NCBI GenBank assembly: GCA_902493145.1
Contig: CABUOA010000004.1
Location: 19,872-83,871, forward strand
DNA from: an uncultured Collinsella sp.
Lineage (GTDB): Bacteria; Actinomycetota; Coriobacteriia; Coriobacteriales; Coriobacteriaceae
DNA: 64,000 nt
Direction: 5' to 3'
In this document: one piece after another, positions 50,284-59,152 of the stretch
Position numbering within the stretch: position 1 is the first letter of the stretch
How the letters are laid out: every line of letters begins with the position of its first letter
Translations under genes and position numbers: made by a program
The notes under the pieces: generated by a model
Database searches by the model: none
What the model was told of the DNA's origin: nothing
The model's input: only the letters and a program-made list of their open reading frames with translations

Positions 50284-51144
50284 TTACTTGATGTTGTACT
50301 TAGCCATGAGGGCGTCGACGGTACCGTCGTCGGTCAGGTCCTTGATGGCCTGGTTGATGTCATCCTTGAGCTTGGTGTTGCCCTGGTTGATGGCAATGGC
50401 GTACTCCTCGCCGGTGCTAATCTGCTTGATGGTCTGGCAGGTGTTGAACTGCTCGGCGGTCAGCTGGCTGGCAACGGAGCGGTTGGTGACTACAGCGTCG
50501 CCCTTATCGGACTGCAGAGCGCTAAAGCACTCGGTAGCGTCCTTGTAGGGGACAATCTTGGCCTTGGGGAAGTTCTCCTGGGCAAAGGCCTCGGCGGTCG
50601 AGCCAGACTGGACGATGATGGTAGCGTCAGCGTTGTTGAGCTTCTCGCTGTAGTTGTCGGCCGTGATGTCGGTGTTATCGACCTTGGTCACAATAGCCTG
50701 ATCGTCCATGTAGTAGGAATCAGAGAAAGTGACTTCCTTCTCACGCTCGGGCGTGTCGGTGATAGCCGCAATGGAAACGTCATACTTGGCGCCCGAAGCG
50801 ACACCCGGAACCAGCGTGTCAAAGTCATTGTTGACATACTCGACATCCAGGCCCAGCTTGTCGCCGATGGCCTTGATGAGCTCAAGGTCAAAGCCCTGAT
50901 AATCGCCGTTGTCATCCTTGTACTCAAACGGAGCGTACTCGGCAGAGGTGCCGACGGTCAGCGTACCATCCTTGACGAGCGCGTACTCCTTGGAGCCGTC
51001 GACCTTCTCGACCTTAGCGTCGTCAGAGCTGCTGGAACCGGCATCAGAACCAGAGGTGGCGTTGGACGAGCCGCAGCCCGTCAGTGCGAGGGCGAGCGCC
51101 ATGGCACCCGTGGCGGCAAATGCGCCAAGCTTCTTGAGCTTCAT
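50284..51144 (-). CDS. Amino-acid ABC transporter substrate-binding lipoprotein
   Basis: A 286-residue SBP_bac_3 family lipoprotein. The leader ends at the lipobox LALTGC (Cys ~24), followed by a Ser/Asp linker. GTLTVGTSAEYAPFEYKDD, GFDLELIKAIGDKLG and KYDVSIAAITDTPEREKEV are the standard ligand-binding segments for polar amino acids. ATG 51144 has AGGAG seven bases upstream. First gene of the transporter operon. Confidence 0.92.
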   Translation of the reverse strand: MKLKKLGAFAATGAMALALALTGCGSSNATSGSDAGSSSSDDAKVEKVDGSKEYALVKDGTLTVGTSAEYAPFEYKDDNGDYQGFDLELIKAIGDKLGLDVEYVNNDFDTLVPGVASGAKYDVSIAAITDTPEREKEVTFSDSYYMDDQAIVTKVDNTDITADNYSEKLNNADATIIVQSGSTAEAFAQENFPKAKIVPYKDATECFSALQSDKGDAVVTNRSVASQLTAEQFNTCQTIKQISTGEEYAIAINQGNTKLKDDINQAIKDLTDDGTVDALMAKYNIK

Positions 51145-51201
51145 AATCAGTCTCCTTCCGGTGACCTCGTTTGATTCAGAGGCCTGCAAAAACTGTTGGC
51201 T

Positions 51202-51230
51202 ATTATGCACCTGGAATTACGAATCTGCAA
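51202..51230 (-). promoter_or_regulatory. Promoter of the amino-acid ABC operon
   Basis: Leftward TTGCAG (CTGCAA at 51225-51230), 17-base spacer, CATAAT (ATTATG at 51202-51207), about 60 bp before the binding-protein start. Confidence 0.65.
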
Positions 51231-51291
51231 TGAGAAAACTGATTGAAACAAACCCATAACGTGAATGGAATACTCTACTTTGTGACAGTCA

Positions 51292-52158
51292 TTACTGCTG
51301 CAATGACCTTAATAATCTAATTTCAGCTGCATAACCTGCAAGTTCGTTCGGAGTCTCCAAAATAAACGGCAGCGAACACAAACGGCCATTCGATACAATA
51401 TTCTGCATAACCTGCATACCGCCACCAAATTCCTCGCTGCCAAGGTATCCCTTGCCGATGCACTCGTGACGATCTTTATGGGCGCCACAAGGGTTCTTCG
51501 AATCGTTGATGTGTACGGCATGCAAGCGATCGATACCCACCACGCGGTCAAACTCGTCGAGTACGCCGTCCAGATCATGGATGATGTCGTAGCCGGCATC
51601 GCTCACATGGCAGGTGTCCAAACAAACGCCCAGCTTATCGGACAGCTCTGGGCACTTGGCGGCAACGCCCTCGATAATGCACGCCAGTTCTTCAAAGCTA
51701 CGGCCCACCTCGGTGCCCTTGCCTGCCATGGTCTCAAGCAATACCGTCGTCTGCTGTCCCTCAAACATCACCTGGCACAGCGTGTCGACAATCATCTGAA
51801 TGCCGACGTCTGCCCCCTGTCCCACATGCGCACCGGGATGAAAATTGTAGTAGTTGCCGGGCAGCGCTTCCATGCGCTGCAGATCCTCGGCCATGGCCTC
51901 CAGGGCAAACTCGCGCGCCCGCTCCTTAGCGGAGCAGGGGTTATAGGTATACGGGGCATGAGCCACGAGCGGGCCAAAGTCGTTTTGCTCCATAAGCTCG
52001 CGCAGGGCCGCCACGTCATCCATGTCAAGGTCTTTTGCCTTGCCACCGCGCGGGTTGCGCGTAAAGAACGCAAAGGTATTGGCGCCAATGGACAACGCCG
52101 TCTCCCCCATCGCCCGATAGCCCTTCGTCGTCGAAAGATGGCACCCGATCGTCAGCAT
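51292..52158 (-). CDS. nfo: Endonuclease IV
   Basis: A 288-residue AP endonuclease of the Nfo family: [11 protein letters not shown] start, [62 protein letters not shown] carry the zinc ligands. It cuts DNA 5' to abasic sites. The ATG 52158 has GGGGGAG six bases upstream. A palindromic element lies 20 bp upstream. Confidence 0.92.
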   Translation of the reverse strand: MLTIGCHLSTTKGYRAMGETALSIGANTFAFFTRNPRGGKAKDLDMDDVAALRELMEQNDFGPLVAHAPYTYNPCSAKERAREFALEAMAEDLQRMEALPGNYYNFHPGAHVGQGADVGIQMIVDTLCQVMFEGQQTTVLLETMAGKGTEVGRSFEELACIIEGVAAKCPELSDKLGVCLDTCHVSDAGYDIIHDLDGVLDEFDRVVGIDRLHAVHINDSKNPCGAHKDRHECIGKGYLGSEEFGGGMQVMQNIVSNGRLCSLPFILETPNELAGYAAEIRLLRSLQQ

Positions 52159-52177
52159 CTCCAACTCCCCCTCATCA

Positions 52178-52242
52178 GTTGCGGTGAAATACGGTCTATT
52201 GGTGCCTTATTTTGGCGCAAACAGACCGTATTCCACCGCAAG
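52178..52242. repeat. Palindromic element, copy 1
   Basis: Arms GTTGCGGTGAAATACGGTCT (52178-52197) and AGACCGTATTCCACCGCAAG (52223-52242) pair at 18 of 20 positions. The outer parts and the flanking AGTTATAAAAGG are shared with the copy at 53359-53423, while the inner stem differs but stays paired. Confidence 0.75.
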
Positions 52243-52324
52243 TTATAAAAGGGGCATCAGAGATGTGGGCCGCCAGGCACCACGGGCGCCGGCGTCATGA
52301 TCCCCTACGCGTCAGCGCCAAGTC

Positions 52325-53344
52325 CTAGAGGGCTAGACGGATTGCATCGATGATGTGCGCGCAGCGCTGCGTGGCGGCTAGGGACATGATGGGGCTTTCG
52401 AGTTTCCCCGCCTGAATGAGCTGCGTCGCATGCTGGATTTCGCCGTAGAAATCATCGACCTCAAACGGGGCATTTATTTCGAGCGTTCGCCCGTCGGAGT
52501 ACTTCACATGGGCGAGCTCGGGGCGATGGAGACGCTCGATTTCCAACGAACCCCGCTCACAGGCAATCGTTAAGCGGCTTTCATATGTTGCTTTGCCGTC
52601 GCACACCATATGAATGGGTATACCGCCGACGCTCATATGGATCTCGTCGGCCCAATCGACGCGACCGCCCGATACGTCACGCCAGCGAACTTCACGGGAC
52701 GAAACCTCGCACGCGCCCGCGAGCAAATCCTCAAACCAACCAACCGCATAGCAGCCCATGTCATATAGACAGCCGCCCTGCAACGGATCAAGCAGATAGC
52801 CCGAAGGAGACTCGCCGTAATCGAGCTTTTGCACGCTTTCAATCGAGACAATACGGCCAAGCTCACCCGACGCAAGCAAGTCCTTCACGCGAGTGCGCAT
52901 CGGGCAAAACCGATTCTTCATCGCCTCCATAAACAGCACGCCGCGCTCGCGAGAGATGGAGGCAATCGAGAGAGCCTCTTCCTCACTCAAAACGGCCGGC
53001 TTTTCGCACAGCACGGCCTTTCCGGCGCGCAGCGCGCGACAGGCCCAACGCGTATGCATGCCATGCGGAAGAGCCAAGTAGATTGCGTCGACATCGGGGT
53101 CGGCAATCAGCGCGCCATAAGCCGCGTCGCCGTTATTGTCGACCGAGGCATGGCCATGCGCAGCATCGATCGAAAACGCTCGGCAAAATTCCTCGACATG
53201 TGCAGGAGTGCGGCCGGCCGCAGCCACAAGCCGTGCCCCGTCCACCTCCTTGAGCGACGATGCAAATCGATGCGAAATGTGCCCGGCGCCCAAAACGCCC
53301 CAACGAACCTCACGCAAATCATCACATGAATCTCGATGACCCAC
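52325..53344 (-). CDS. Gfo/Idh/MocA family oxidoreductase
   Basis: A 339-residue NAD(P)-dependent oxidoreductase. WGVLGAGHISHRFASSL is the dinucleotide fold, AVLCEKPAVLSEEEA the EKP motif with the catalytic lysine, and LYDMGCYAVGWFEDL the D-x-G-x-Y-like substrate helix. Such enzymes oxidise sugars, inositols or dihydrodiols; the substrate is unknown. GTG 53344 with AAGGGGG upstream is preferred because the open frame above it runs into a palindromic element. Confidence 0.82.
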   Translation of the reverse strand: MGHRDSCDDLREVRWGVLGAGHISHRFASSLKEVDGARLVAAAGRTPAHVEEFCRAFSIDAAHGHASVDNNGDAAYGALIADPDVDAIYLALPHGMHTRWACRALRAGKAVLCEKPAVLSEEEALSIASISRERGVLFMEAMKNRFCPMRTRVKDLLASGELGRIVSIESVQKLDYGESPSGYLLDPLQGGCLYDMGCYAVGWFEDLLAGACEVSSREVRWRDVSGGRVDWADEIHMSVGGIPIHMVCDGKATYESRLTIACERGSLEIERLHRPELAHVKYSDGRTLEINAPFEVDDFYGEIQHATQLIQAGKLESPIMSLAATQRCAHIIDAIRLAL

Positions 53345-53358
53345 GACAGCCCCCTTCA

Positions 53359-53423
53359 GTTGCGGTGAAATAGTTCCTGTTTGGCCCCTATTCTGCCGCA
53401 AACAGGAACTATTCCACCGCAAG
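53359..53423. repeat. Palindromic element, copy 2
   Basis: Arms 53359-53383 (GTTGCGGTGAAATAGTTCCT and GTTTG) and 53399-53423 pair at 23 of 25 positions. Outer stem and flanks match copy 1; the inner stem is different in sequence but fully complementary, i.e. covarying. Confidence 0.75.
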
Positions 53424-53434
53424 TTATAAAAGGG

Positions 53435-54625
53435 TCATGAGGAGCGCGTTTTGCCGAAGGCCTTAAGCACCGCCGTCACGGGACCAGGCTGGAAACGTCG
53501 GCGCACATCGTCGAGACGCTCGGGAATATCGATGTGCTGCGGGCAGTGCCGCGCGCATTTGCCGCATTTGACGCAATTGCTCACCAACTTGGGCTCGCTT
53601 GTGCGCACCGCGCTCGCCGTAAAGTATTGAGACAGCCCCGTAAACCAGCTGTGCGCATAGCTTGCGTTGTAGGCGGCAAAACATCCAGGGATATTGATGC
53701 CTTTAGGGCACGGCATGCAATAGCCGCATCCCGTGCAGGGCACACGGTTCGATTTCTCAAACTCCATCAACACGCGCGCAATCGTGTCGAGCTGGTTGGC
53801 CGTCATCGAATTCGGCAACGCGAGGTCTGCCAGTGACGAATTCTCGTCCACCTGCGCGGTATCGGTCATACCCGAAAGCAACATGGTCACCTGGGGATGA
53901 TTCCACACCCACGAGAGCCCCCAAGCGGCAGGCATATGCAAATGCCGATCGCATGCACCATCGAGAACAGCGCGCGCCCGCGGAGGCAATTTGCCTGCCA
54001 AGCGTCCGCCCAAAAGCGGCTCCATCACAAACACCGCGAGACCTCGCTCGGCGGCGGCCATGAGCCCCGCCGTTCCCGCCTGATATCGTTCTCCAGCGTA
54101 GTTGTACTGGATCTGGCAAAAGTCCCACTCATACGCATCGAGCATCGTAAGGAAGTCCGCCGCGCTGCCGTGGTACGAAAAGCCTATCTGACGAATACGC
54201 CCTGCAGCCTTTTGCTGCGCGATCCAGTCCTCGATGCCCAACGCCACCACACGTTCCCACTGGGCGGGCGAGGTAATGTTGTGCATGAGGTAATAGTCGA
54301 TATGGTCAGTCCGTAGGCGGCGCAGTTGCTCGTCGAAGAACCGGTCGAAATCCTCCGCGCATTTGCACGAAGCATGCGGCAGCTTGGTTGCGAGCAAAAC
54401 CTGGTCGCGCAAGCCCAGGCGCTCAAGCGACGCACCCACGCACGCCTCGTTGCCGGGATAGAGATAGGCCGTGTCCAGGTAGTTAATCCCCTGCTCCACC
54501 GCACGGGAAATGATGGCATCGGCTGTCTTCGCATCCGGACGTCCCGGCGCACCGGGAAACCTCATGCAGCCCAGACCCAGAGCGGATATTCGGTTACCAC
54601 TTTTAGGGTCAACGCGGTATTGCAC
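53435..54625 (-). CDS. Aldo/keto reductase with C-terminal 4Fe-4S domain
   Basis: A 396-residue fusion: an aldo/keto reductase barrel (LGLGCMRFPGAPGRPD, NYLDTAYLYPGNE with the catalytic Tyr, ATKLPH with Lys) and a C-terminal ferredoxin-like part with CTGCGYCMPCPKG and CVKCGKCARHCPQ. These are common in anaerobes and presumably pass electrons between NAD(P)H, ferredoxin and a carbonyl substrate that is not known. GTG 54625 has GGGAGGGG upstream. Complete. Confidence 0.9.
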   Translation of the reverse strand: MQYRVDPKSGNRISALGLGCMRFPGAPGRPDAKTADAIISRAVEQGINYLDTAYLYPGNEACVGASLERLGLRDQVLLATKLPHASCKCAEDFDRFFDEQLRRLRTDHIDYYLMHNITSPAQWERVVALGIEDWIAQQKAAGRIRQIGFSYHGSAADFLTMLDAYEWDFCQIQYNYAGERYQAGTAGLMAAAERGLAVFVMEPLLGGRLAGKLPPRARAVLDGACDRHLHMPAAWGLSWVWNHPQVTMLLSGMTDTAQVDENSSLADLALPNSMTANQLDTIARVLMEFEKSNRVPCTGCGYCMPCPKGINIPGCFAAYNASYAHSWFTGLSQYFTASAVRTSEPKLVSNCVKCGKCARHCPQHIDIPERLDDVRRRFQPGPVTAVLKAFGKTRSS

Positions 54626-54775
54626 GGCCCCTCCCCTCCCATCGAAGCCCTGACAAGGCGAAACAAACCCGTCACGTCATCGAAACACATCGGAATCGCA
54701 ATTGAGAACGTATCGTAACGCAGCAGAAATCGAGCCGTCACGGCACCGCTTTAACATCAGCAAAAAGCCCGATGA

Positions 54776-54982
54776 AAGGAGCCGGGCATCACCACGTGCG
54801 AGGACGCCTACCCCTACCCCGGCGAGCAATACATCCTCTCGGTCGACCGCCATCAGATCGAAGTCATGGACCATCTGGACGAGCTTCCCGCCACAGGCGC
54901 CGTCATCTTCTGCACCTTCCCCAAGGTCCGCGATGGCGTCGGATACCCCGCCCGCGTCTTTGCGGTCTGCCCCGCGGCATAA
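54776..54982 (+). pseudogene. Short C-terminal fragment resembling the cyclase/kynurenine formamidase family
   Basis: The frame open from 54776 to TAA 54980-54982 has strong GC-rich third positions and reads AYPYPGEQYILSVDRHQIEV then ELPATGAVIFCTFPK and GVGYPARVFAVCP. The latter resembles the C-terminal end of cyclase-family proteins, where a LP-x-GF...P.K..GSPVRA pattern occurs. There is no ATG, GTG or TTG; the only good SD (AAAGGAG) lies six bases before an ATC at 54788. It is either a 5'-truncated relic or a small protein from a rare ATC start. Confidence 0.4.
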
Positions 54983-55060
54983 GCGCACAGCGCAATAGTT
55001 TCTTTTTCATAACAGCCGCCCCGCGCACCCACCAATCACCCTGGCAGCATACAATCCATC

Positions 55061-55088
55061 AGGCGCCCCTTACGCGGGCGCCTTTTAC
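55061..55088 (+). terminator. Intrinsic terminator
   Basis: AGGCGCCC (55061-55068) with GGGCGCCT (55076-55083), then TTTAC. It precedes the ketopantoate-reductase-like gene by about 20 bases. Confidence 0.7.
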
Positions 55089-55105
55089 ATGGGGAGATGA
55101 TTCAC

Positions 55106-56020
55106 ATGCAGATCAACAAGGTCGCCTTTATCGGCAAGGGCGGCGTCGGCCTGCTCTACGGCAGCATGATTGCCAAGGCCCTCGGCAATGACGCCGTCGA
55201 ATACGTTATGGATGACACCCGTTTTGAGCGTCACGCGAACGACGCGCTCACCGTCAACGGCAAGCCCTGCGATCTCACGTCCGTCCGTGCCAGCGAGGCG
55301 ACGCCCGCCGATCTGGTCATCCTGACAGTCAAGACCACCGGTCTCGACCAAGCACTCAAGACTATGGAGCGCGTCGTGGGACCCAACACGCTCATCGCCT
55401 CGCTGTGCAACGGCATTACGAGCGAGCAAAAGATTGCCGAACGCTTTGGCTGGGAGCATACCGTTCTTGGTATCTGCCAGGGCATGGACGCCGTGTTTCT
55501 CAACGGCGCGCTCACCTTTACCAATGCGGGCGAAATCCGCTTTGGCGCGGCGGCCGGCACGAACCCCGCAACCATCACCGCAATCGACGAGCTCTATACG
55601 CGCTGCGGCATCGCCCATACCGTCGAGGACGACATCGCCCACCGCATGTGGGCCAAACTCATGCTCAACGACGGCATCAACCAGACCTGCATGGCCTACG
55701 GCGGGACCTACGGAAGCGCCACGGAGCCGGGCTCCGAGCAGCGTCGCTGCTTTGTTTCCGCCATGCGCGAAACGCTTGCGGTCGCCAACGCCGAGGGCGT
55801 TGAACTGACCGAGGCAGACCTGACGCAAATGGTGCACCTCATCGAGGGAATCGACCCCGCCGGTATGCCCTCGATGGCTCAAGACCGCATCGCAAGGCGC
55901 AAAACCGAGGTTGATGAGTTCGCGGGCACCATCTGCCGCCTCGCAGCCAAACACGATATCCAGGCACCGCAAAACGAGTGGCTCTATCGGCGCATCCGCG
56001 ATATCGAGAAAAGCTGGTAG
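55106..56020 (+). CDS. Ketopantoate reductase family protein (ApbA/PanE)
   Basis: A 304-residue NAD(P)-dependent reductase. AFIGKGGVGLLYGSMIA is the dinucleotide motif, LTVKTTGLDQAL contains the catalytic-region lysine, NGITSEQKI the conserved Asn, and HRMWAKLMLNDGINQTCMAYG the C-terminal helical signature with Lys. Whether it makes pantoate or acts on another 2-keto acid is open, as panB/panC are not nearby. GGGGAG lies nine bases before ATG 55106, which is preferred to ATG 55097. Confidence 0.82.
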   Translation: MQINKVAFIGKGGVGLLYGSMIAKALGNDAVEYVMDDTRFERHANDALTVNGKPCDLTSVRASEATPADLVILTVKTTGLDQALKTMERVVGPNTLIASLCNGITSEQKIAERFGWEHTVLGICQGMDAVFLNGALTFTNAGEIRFGAAAGTNPATITAIDELYTRCGIAHTVEDDIAHRMWAKLMLNDGINQTCMAYGGTYGSATEPGSEQRRCFVSAMRETLAVANAEGVELTEADLTQMVHLIEGIDPAGMPSMAQDRIARRKTEVDEFAGTICRLAAKHDIQAPQNEWLYRRIRDIEKSW

Positions 56021-56057
56021 CGCCGACGCGCCGCATTCAACAGCCTTAACAGCAAAA

Positions 56058-56092
56058 CCGCCGCAAGGGAACCTTTCCCCTGCGGCGGCCTT
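56058..56092. terminator. Terminator-like hairpin
   Basis: CCGCCGCAAGGGA (56058-56070) with TCCCCTGCGGCGG (56076-56088, one mismatch), loop of 5, weak T-tract on the + strand. Confidence 0.7.
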
Positions 56093-56129
56093 CATCTTCG
56101 TCTATGACCGGCGGCCGATCTCACAACAG

Positions 56130-56336
56130 TTAGCGTTGCGACCCCGGCACCTCGTCCTCATCGTCGCGGCAAAGAACCACGCCTGCGCTTCCCAGCAGCG
56201 TGGCCGCGATCAGCGCGCCGACCACGATAGGAGCAGCCCCGCATGTCCCCTGCATGTCCGCGACGAGCGCGGCCGTGGGAGCAAGGCAGCCAAGCATCAA
56301 CGCGACGGCGGCAACGGCAATATCTCGAGCATTCAC
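56130..56336 (-). CDS. Small two-helix membrane protein
   Basis: A 68-residue protein with two hydrophobic stretches (IAVAAVALMLGCLAPTAALV and PIVVGALIAATLLGSAGVVL) joined by a short Cys-containing loop (MQGTCGAA) and ending in an acidic tail (CRDDEDEVPGSQR). GTG 56336 follows GGAGGAAG. No family recognised. It is isolated between two hairpins. Confidence 0.5.
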   Translation of the reverse strand: MNARDIAVAAVALMLGCLAPTAALVADMQGTCGAAPIVVGALIAATLLGSAGVVLCRDDEDEVPGSQR

Positions 56337-56522
56337 AAGACCACTTCCTCCAAGAGAAAGACCTTATTTCTCAAGAACCAGTGTGCCCCGCATCCATACG
56401 CCCAGCGTACCGCCACGGTAAGGGCTCTGTTAACTCAAACGCATACATAGAACGGACGTCCTTACGTTGCCCTAAAGCTCGGTAAAGACGCCCGTCCGCC
56501 AAATATCCGTGATGCAGAAAAA

Positions 56523-57296
56523 TTACCAACCGGTGTAGTAATCGGTGGTTCCGGCAGCGCAGCCGGAGTCATAGACCTTGCAATCACCCTTGGAGCCCGT
56601 AAAGGTCGAGCCCTGGGCCATATCGCCCGCGGCAACAACGTAATAGCCGTCGGAATCGCGCCAGAAGCCCTCAGAATCCTGAGTCCATTCGCCCGTGCGA
56701 TAGTGATAAAGCACATTGCTGCTGTAATAGGTCTCGCGGCGCCCGTTGTAGTTATTGACACCCGCAGAGCGCGTCAGGCCCGATCCGTTCGCGTAGGACG
56801 CGGCAGACGCGTAAGACGGAGTGTAACCGGCGTTGTAGTACGAAGCCTGGGCGGCCTCGGCAGCCTCCGCCTCGGCGGCAGCCTCGAGCGCTTCGCGCTT
56901 GGCATCCTCAAGCGCAGCGCGCAGCTCATCGAGCTCGGTCGACTTGGCGTCGACCTCCCCCATCGTCAACAGGCTACCCGCACCGTCGATGCAACCCTGC
57001 AGCACAGCACGCTCGTCATCGGTAGCATAGTCGCCATACATATTCATAATGATCTGAGCGCGCATCTCAAGGGAATCGCGCTTGGCCTCCATCGAGGCGT
57101 TCCACTCCTGCATGGAACCATAACCATCGCCGCGATAGTCAACGGGCTGCACCAGCGTCGCCTCGGACGGCGTAGGTCCAACCGTATCGGATAGTGTTGC
57201 CGCGTGGGCATCGGTTGCACCGGCGCCCGCCAAAAGTGCCACGGTCAGAGCGGCGGAAAGGGCGGCGGCTTTCGGTTTTCGTGAATCGATCCTCAT
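56523..57296 (-). CDS. Secreted protein of unknown function
   Basis: A 257-residue exported protein. A signal peptide (KAAALSAALTVALLAGAGAT, cleaved near DAHAAT) is followed by a helical region (~60-150, AALEDAKREALEAAAEAEAA), a Tyr/Ser-rich linker and a C-terminal ~65-residue domain (GEWTQDSEGFWRDSDGYYVV ... CKVYDSGCAAG) with two cysteines, aromatic-rich, perhaps a small beta-barrel. The layout resembles the coiled-coil wall protein at 3.3 kb. GGAGG lies 11 bases before ATG 57296. Confidence 0.6.
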   Translation of the reverse strand: MRIDSRKPKAAALSAALTVALLAGAGATDAHAATLSDTVGPTPSEATLVQPVDYRGDGYGSMQEWNASMEAKRDSLEMRAQIIMNMYGDYATDDERAVLQGCIDGAGSLLTMGEVDAKSTELDELRAALEDAKREALEAAAEAEAAEAAQASYYNAGYTPSYASAASYANGSGLTRSAGVNNYNGRRETYYSSNVLYHYRTGEWTQDSEGFWRDSDGYYVVAAGDMAQGSTFTGSKGDCKVYDSGCAAGTTDYYTGW

Positions 57297-57511
57297 GTAG
57301 CTAGAAACCTCCGTAGTGCGTTTTTGCTGCGTTTGAGCTGCGTGTGATTCGATCGCGCTGCATAGTACCCCGAGCAAATCGCGACCTGCGGTTTTACTCA
57401 AAAGGCGCACGTCAATTGCGTAAAACTCACATCCTCTTAACAGGAGTTTTCCACATCTCGATTGCATAAAGCATGCCAAAAACCCTGTTTTTGCACCCGC
57501 TCTATGCAAAA
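57297..57511. other. Intergenic region upstream of the secreted protein gene
   Basis: About 215 bp between the metY terminator and the secreted protein gene. It contains the promoter of the latter, but no clear -35/-10 was assigned, and no repeat was recognised beyond TTGCATAAAGCATGCC-like sequence near 57462. Confidence 0.4.
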
Positions 57512-57548
57512 AAGGCGCCTGTGCAACCATTGTTCGCACAGGCGCCTT
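57512..57548 (-). terminator. Intrinsic terminator of metY
   Basis: Perfect 13-bp stem AAGGCGCCTGTGC (57512-57524) with GCACAGGCGCCTT (57536-57548), followed by TTTTTGC on the leftward strand. Confidence 0.9.
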
Positions 57549-57608
57549 GAGCAGGCATTTTATGCAGTTATACCTATCGAGTCGCAAGGGGTCCTTGCAC
57601 AAGTCGCC

Positions 57609-58919
57609 TTACTCGTCCAGCGCGGCGAAGGCCTGCTTCAGATCCCAAATGATATCCTCGGCGTTCTCGGTACCGATGGAAAGACGGATCGTGGAGGGCG
57701 TGATGTTCTGCTCGGCGAGCTCCTCGGCAGAGAGCTGGGAGTGCGTAGTGGTAGCCGGGTGCACGACGAGCGACTTGACGTCGGCCACGTTGGCGAGCAG
57801 CGAGAAGACCTGCAGATGGTCGATGAACTTCCAAGCTGCCTCCTGGCCACCCTTAATCTCAAAGGTAAAGATCGAGGCACCGCCGTTGGGGAAGTACTTC
57901 TGATAGAGCTCGTGATCGGGGTGCTCAGACAGGCTCGGGTGGTTCACCTTGGCGACATGGCTATCACCAGTCAGGAACTCAACGACCTTCTTGGTGTTCT
58001 CGACATGACGGTCAACGCGCAGCGACAGAGTCTCGGTGCCCTGGAGCAGGATCCAAGCGTTGAACGGGCTGATGCAGGCGCCCTCGTCACGCAGCAGGAT
58101 GGCGCGGACATAGGTTGCGAAGGCGGCGGGACCGGCAGCCTCGGCAAACGAGACGCCATGGTAGGAGGGGTTGGGCTCGGCGATCTGCTCATACTTGCCG
58201 CTCGCCTTCCAATCGAAGTTACCGCCGTCGACGATCACACCGCCCAGCGAGGTGCCGTGGCCGCCGATGAACTTGGTTGCGGAGTGGACGACGATGTTGG
58301 CACCATGCTCCAGCGGACGGAACAGATACGGGGTGCCGAAGGTGTTGTCGACGACAACCGGTAAACCGTGCTTCTTGGCGATCTCGGAGATGGCGTCGAT
58401 ATTGGGGATGTCAGAATTGGGGTTGCCGAGCGTCTCGAGGTAGATGACCGTGGTGTTGTCCTTGATGGCGCCCTCGACCTCGTCCAGGTTGTGGGCATCG
58501 ACGAAGGTGGTCTCGACGCCAAACTGGGAGAGCGTATGCTCCAGCAGGTTGTAGGAGCCACCGTAGATGGTCTTCTGAGCCACCACGTGGTCACCGGCCT
58601 GGGCAAGAGCCTGCAGGGTATAGGTGATGGCAGCAGCACCGGAGGCGACGGCAAGACCTGCCACACCACCCTCGAGTGCGGCGATACGGTCCTCGAAGAC
58701 GCCCTGGGTGGAGTTGGTCAGACGGCCGTAGATGTTACCGGCGTCGGCAAGACCAAAGCGATCGGCGGCGTGCTGGGAGTTGCGGAACACATAGCTCGTG
58801 GTCTGGTAGATAGGCACGGCGCGGGAGTCGGATGCGGGATCGGCGCTCTCCTGGCCAACGTGAAGCTGCAGGGTATCGAAACCAAAGGTGTGCTCGGGGT
58901 TGTTGATGAACTGGCTCAT
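57609..58919 (-). CDS. metY: O-acetylhomoserine sulfhydrylase (MetY type)
   Basis: A 436-residue Cys/Met-metabolism PLP enzyme. VPIYQTTSYVFRN, NIYGRLTNSTQ, DNTFGTPYLFRPLEHGA and HSATKFIGGHG (PLP Lys) are family motifs; the long form with NPSYHG is typical of MetY, which makes homocysteine from O-acetylhomoserine and sulfide. ATG 58919 has AAGGAG upstream. It has a ~178-base leader with its own small reading frame and is encoded divergently from a LysR regulator. Confidence 0.92.
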   Translation of the reverse strand: MSQFINNPEHTFGFDTLQLHVGQESADPASDSRAVPIYQTTSYVFRNSQHAADRFGLADAGNIYGRLTNSTQGVFEDRIAALEGGVAGLAVASGAAAITYTLQALAQAGDHVVAQKTIYGGSYNLLEHTLSQFGVETTFVDAHNLDEVEGAIKDNTTVIYLETLGNPNSDIPNIDAISEIAKKHGLPVVVDNTFGTPYLFRPLEHGANIVVHSATKFIGGHGTSLGGVIVDGGNFDWKASGKYEQIAEPNPSYHGVSFAEAAGPAAFATYVRAILLRDEGACISPFNAWILLQGTETLSLRVDRHVENTKKVVEFLTGDSHVAKVNHPSLSEHPDHELYQKYFPNGGASIFTFEIKGGQEAAWKFIDHLQVFSLLANVADVKSLVVHPATTTHSQLSAEELAEQNITPSTIRLSIGTENAEDIIWDLKQAFAALDE

Positions 58920-58981
58920 GATGATCTCCTTGATCGAACAAAAGTTAATAAATTAGAGAGAAGTAAGTCGCTGTCTCCTGA

Positions 58982-59035
58982 TCACGCCGACGGGCGCAAA
59001 CAGGAGCCCGGCATTCGTCTTGGTAAGCAATTCAT
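58982..59035 (-). CDS. Leader peptide upstream of metY (17 codons)
   Basis: ATG 59035-59033 is preceded by a perfect AAAGGAGG SD (59043-59050, spacing 7) and followed by 16 codons to TGA 58984-58982: M-N-C-L-P-R-R-M-P-G-S-C-L-R-P-S-A. Two Cys and two Met codons are present. CTCCTG inside the frame is complementary to CAGGAG just after the stop, so ribosome position could switch RNA structure. The sulfur-amino-acid context suggests attenuation or translational sensing of cysteine or methionine. Confidence 0.6.
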   Translation of the reverse strand: MNCLPRRMPGSCLRPSA

Positions 59036-59103
59036 ATGCGGGCCTCCTTTCACATCCCGGTTCCGTGTTTGGCTTAATTACCTACCGCCTTTGTGTGTTT
59101 TGA

Positions 59104-59132
59104 ATAGTACGAGCATTGTTTCCCTCGGTCAA
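59104..59132 (-). promoter_or_regulatory. metY promoter
   Basis: Leftward TTGACC (GGTCAA at 59127-59132), 17-base spacer, TACTAT (ATAGTA at 59104-59109). Transcription would start near 59097, giving a leader of about 178 bases. Confidence 0.75.
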
Positions 59133-59152
59133 TCACTTAAAAGCGCTAACCT

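Noticed and set aside
53344..53422. N-terminal extension of the oxidoreductase at 52325
   Set aside because: It runs through a palindromic element and is unlike the family; GTG 53344 has the SD.
58919..59097. SAM riboswitch in the metY leader
   Set aside because: The conserved SAM-I core and other SAM classes were not found; a leader peptide with pairing segments fits better.
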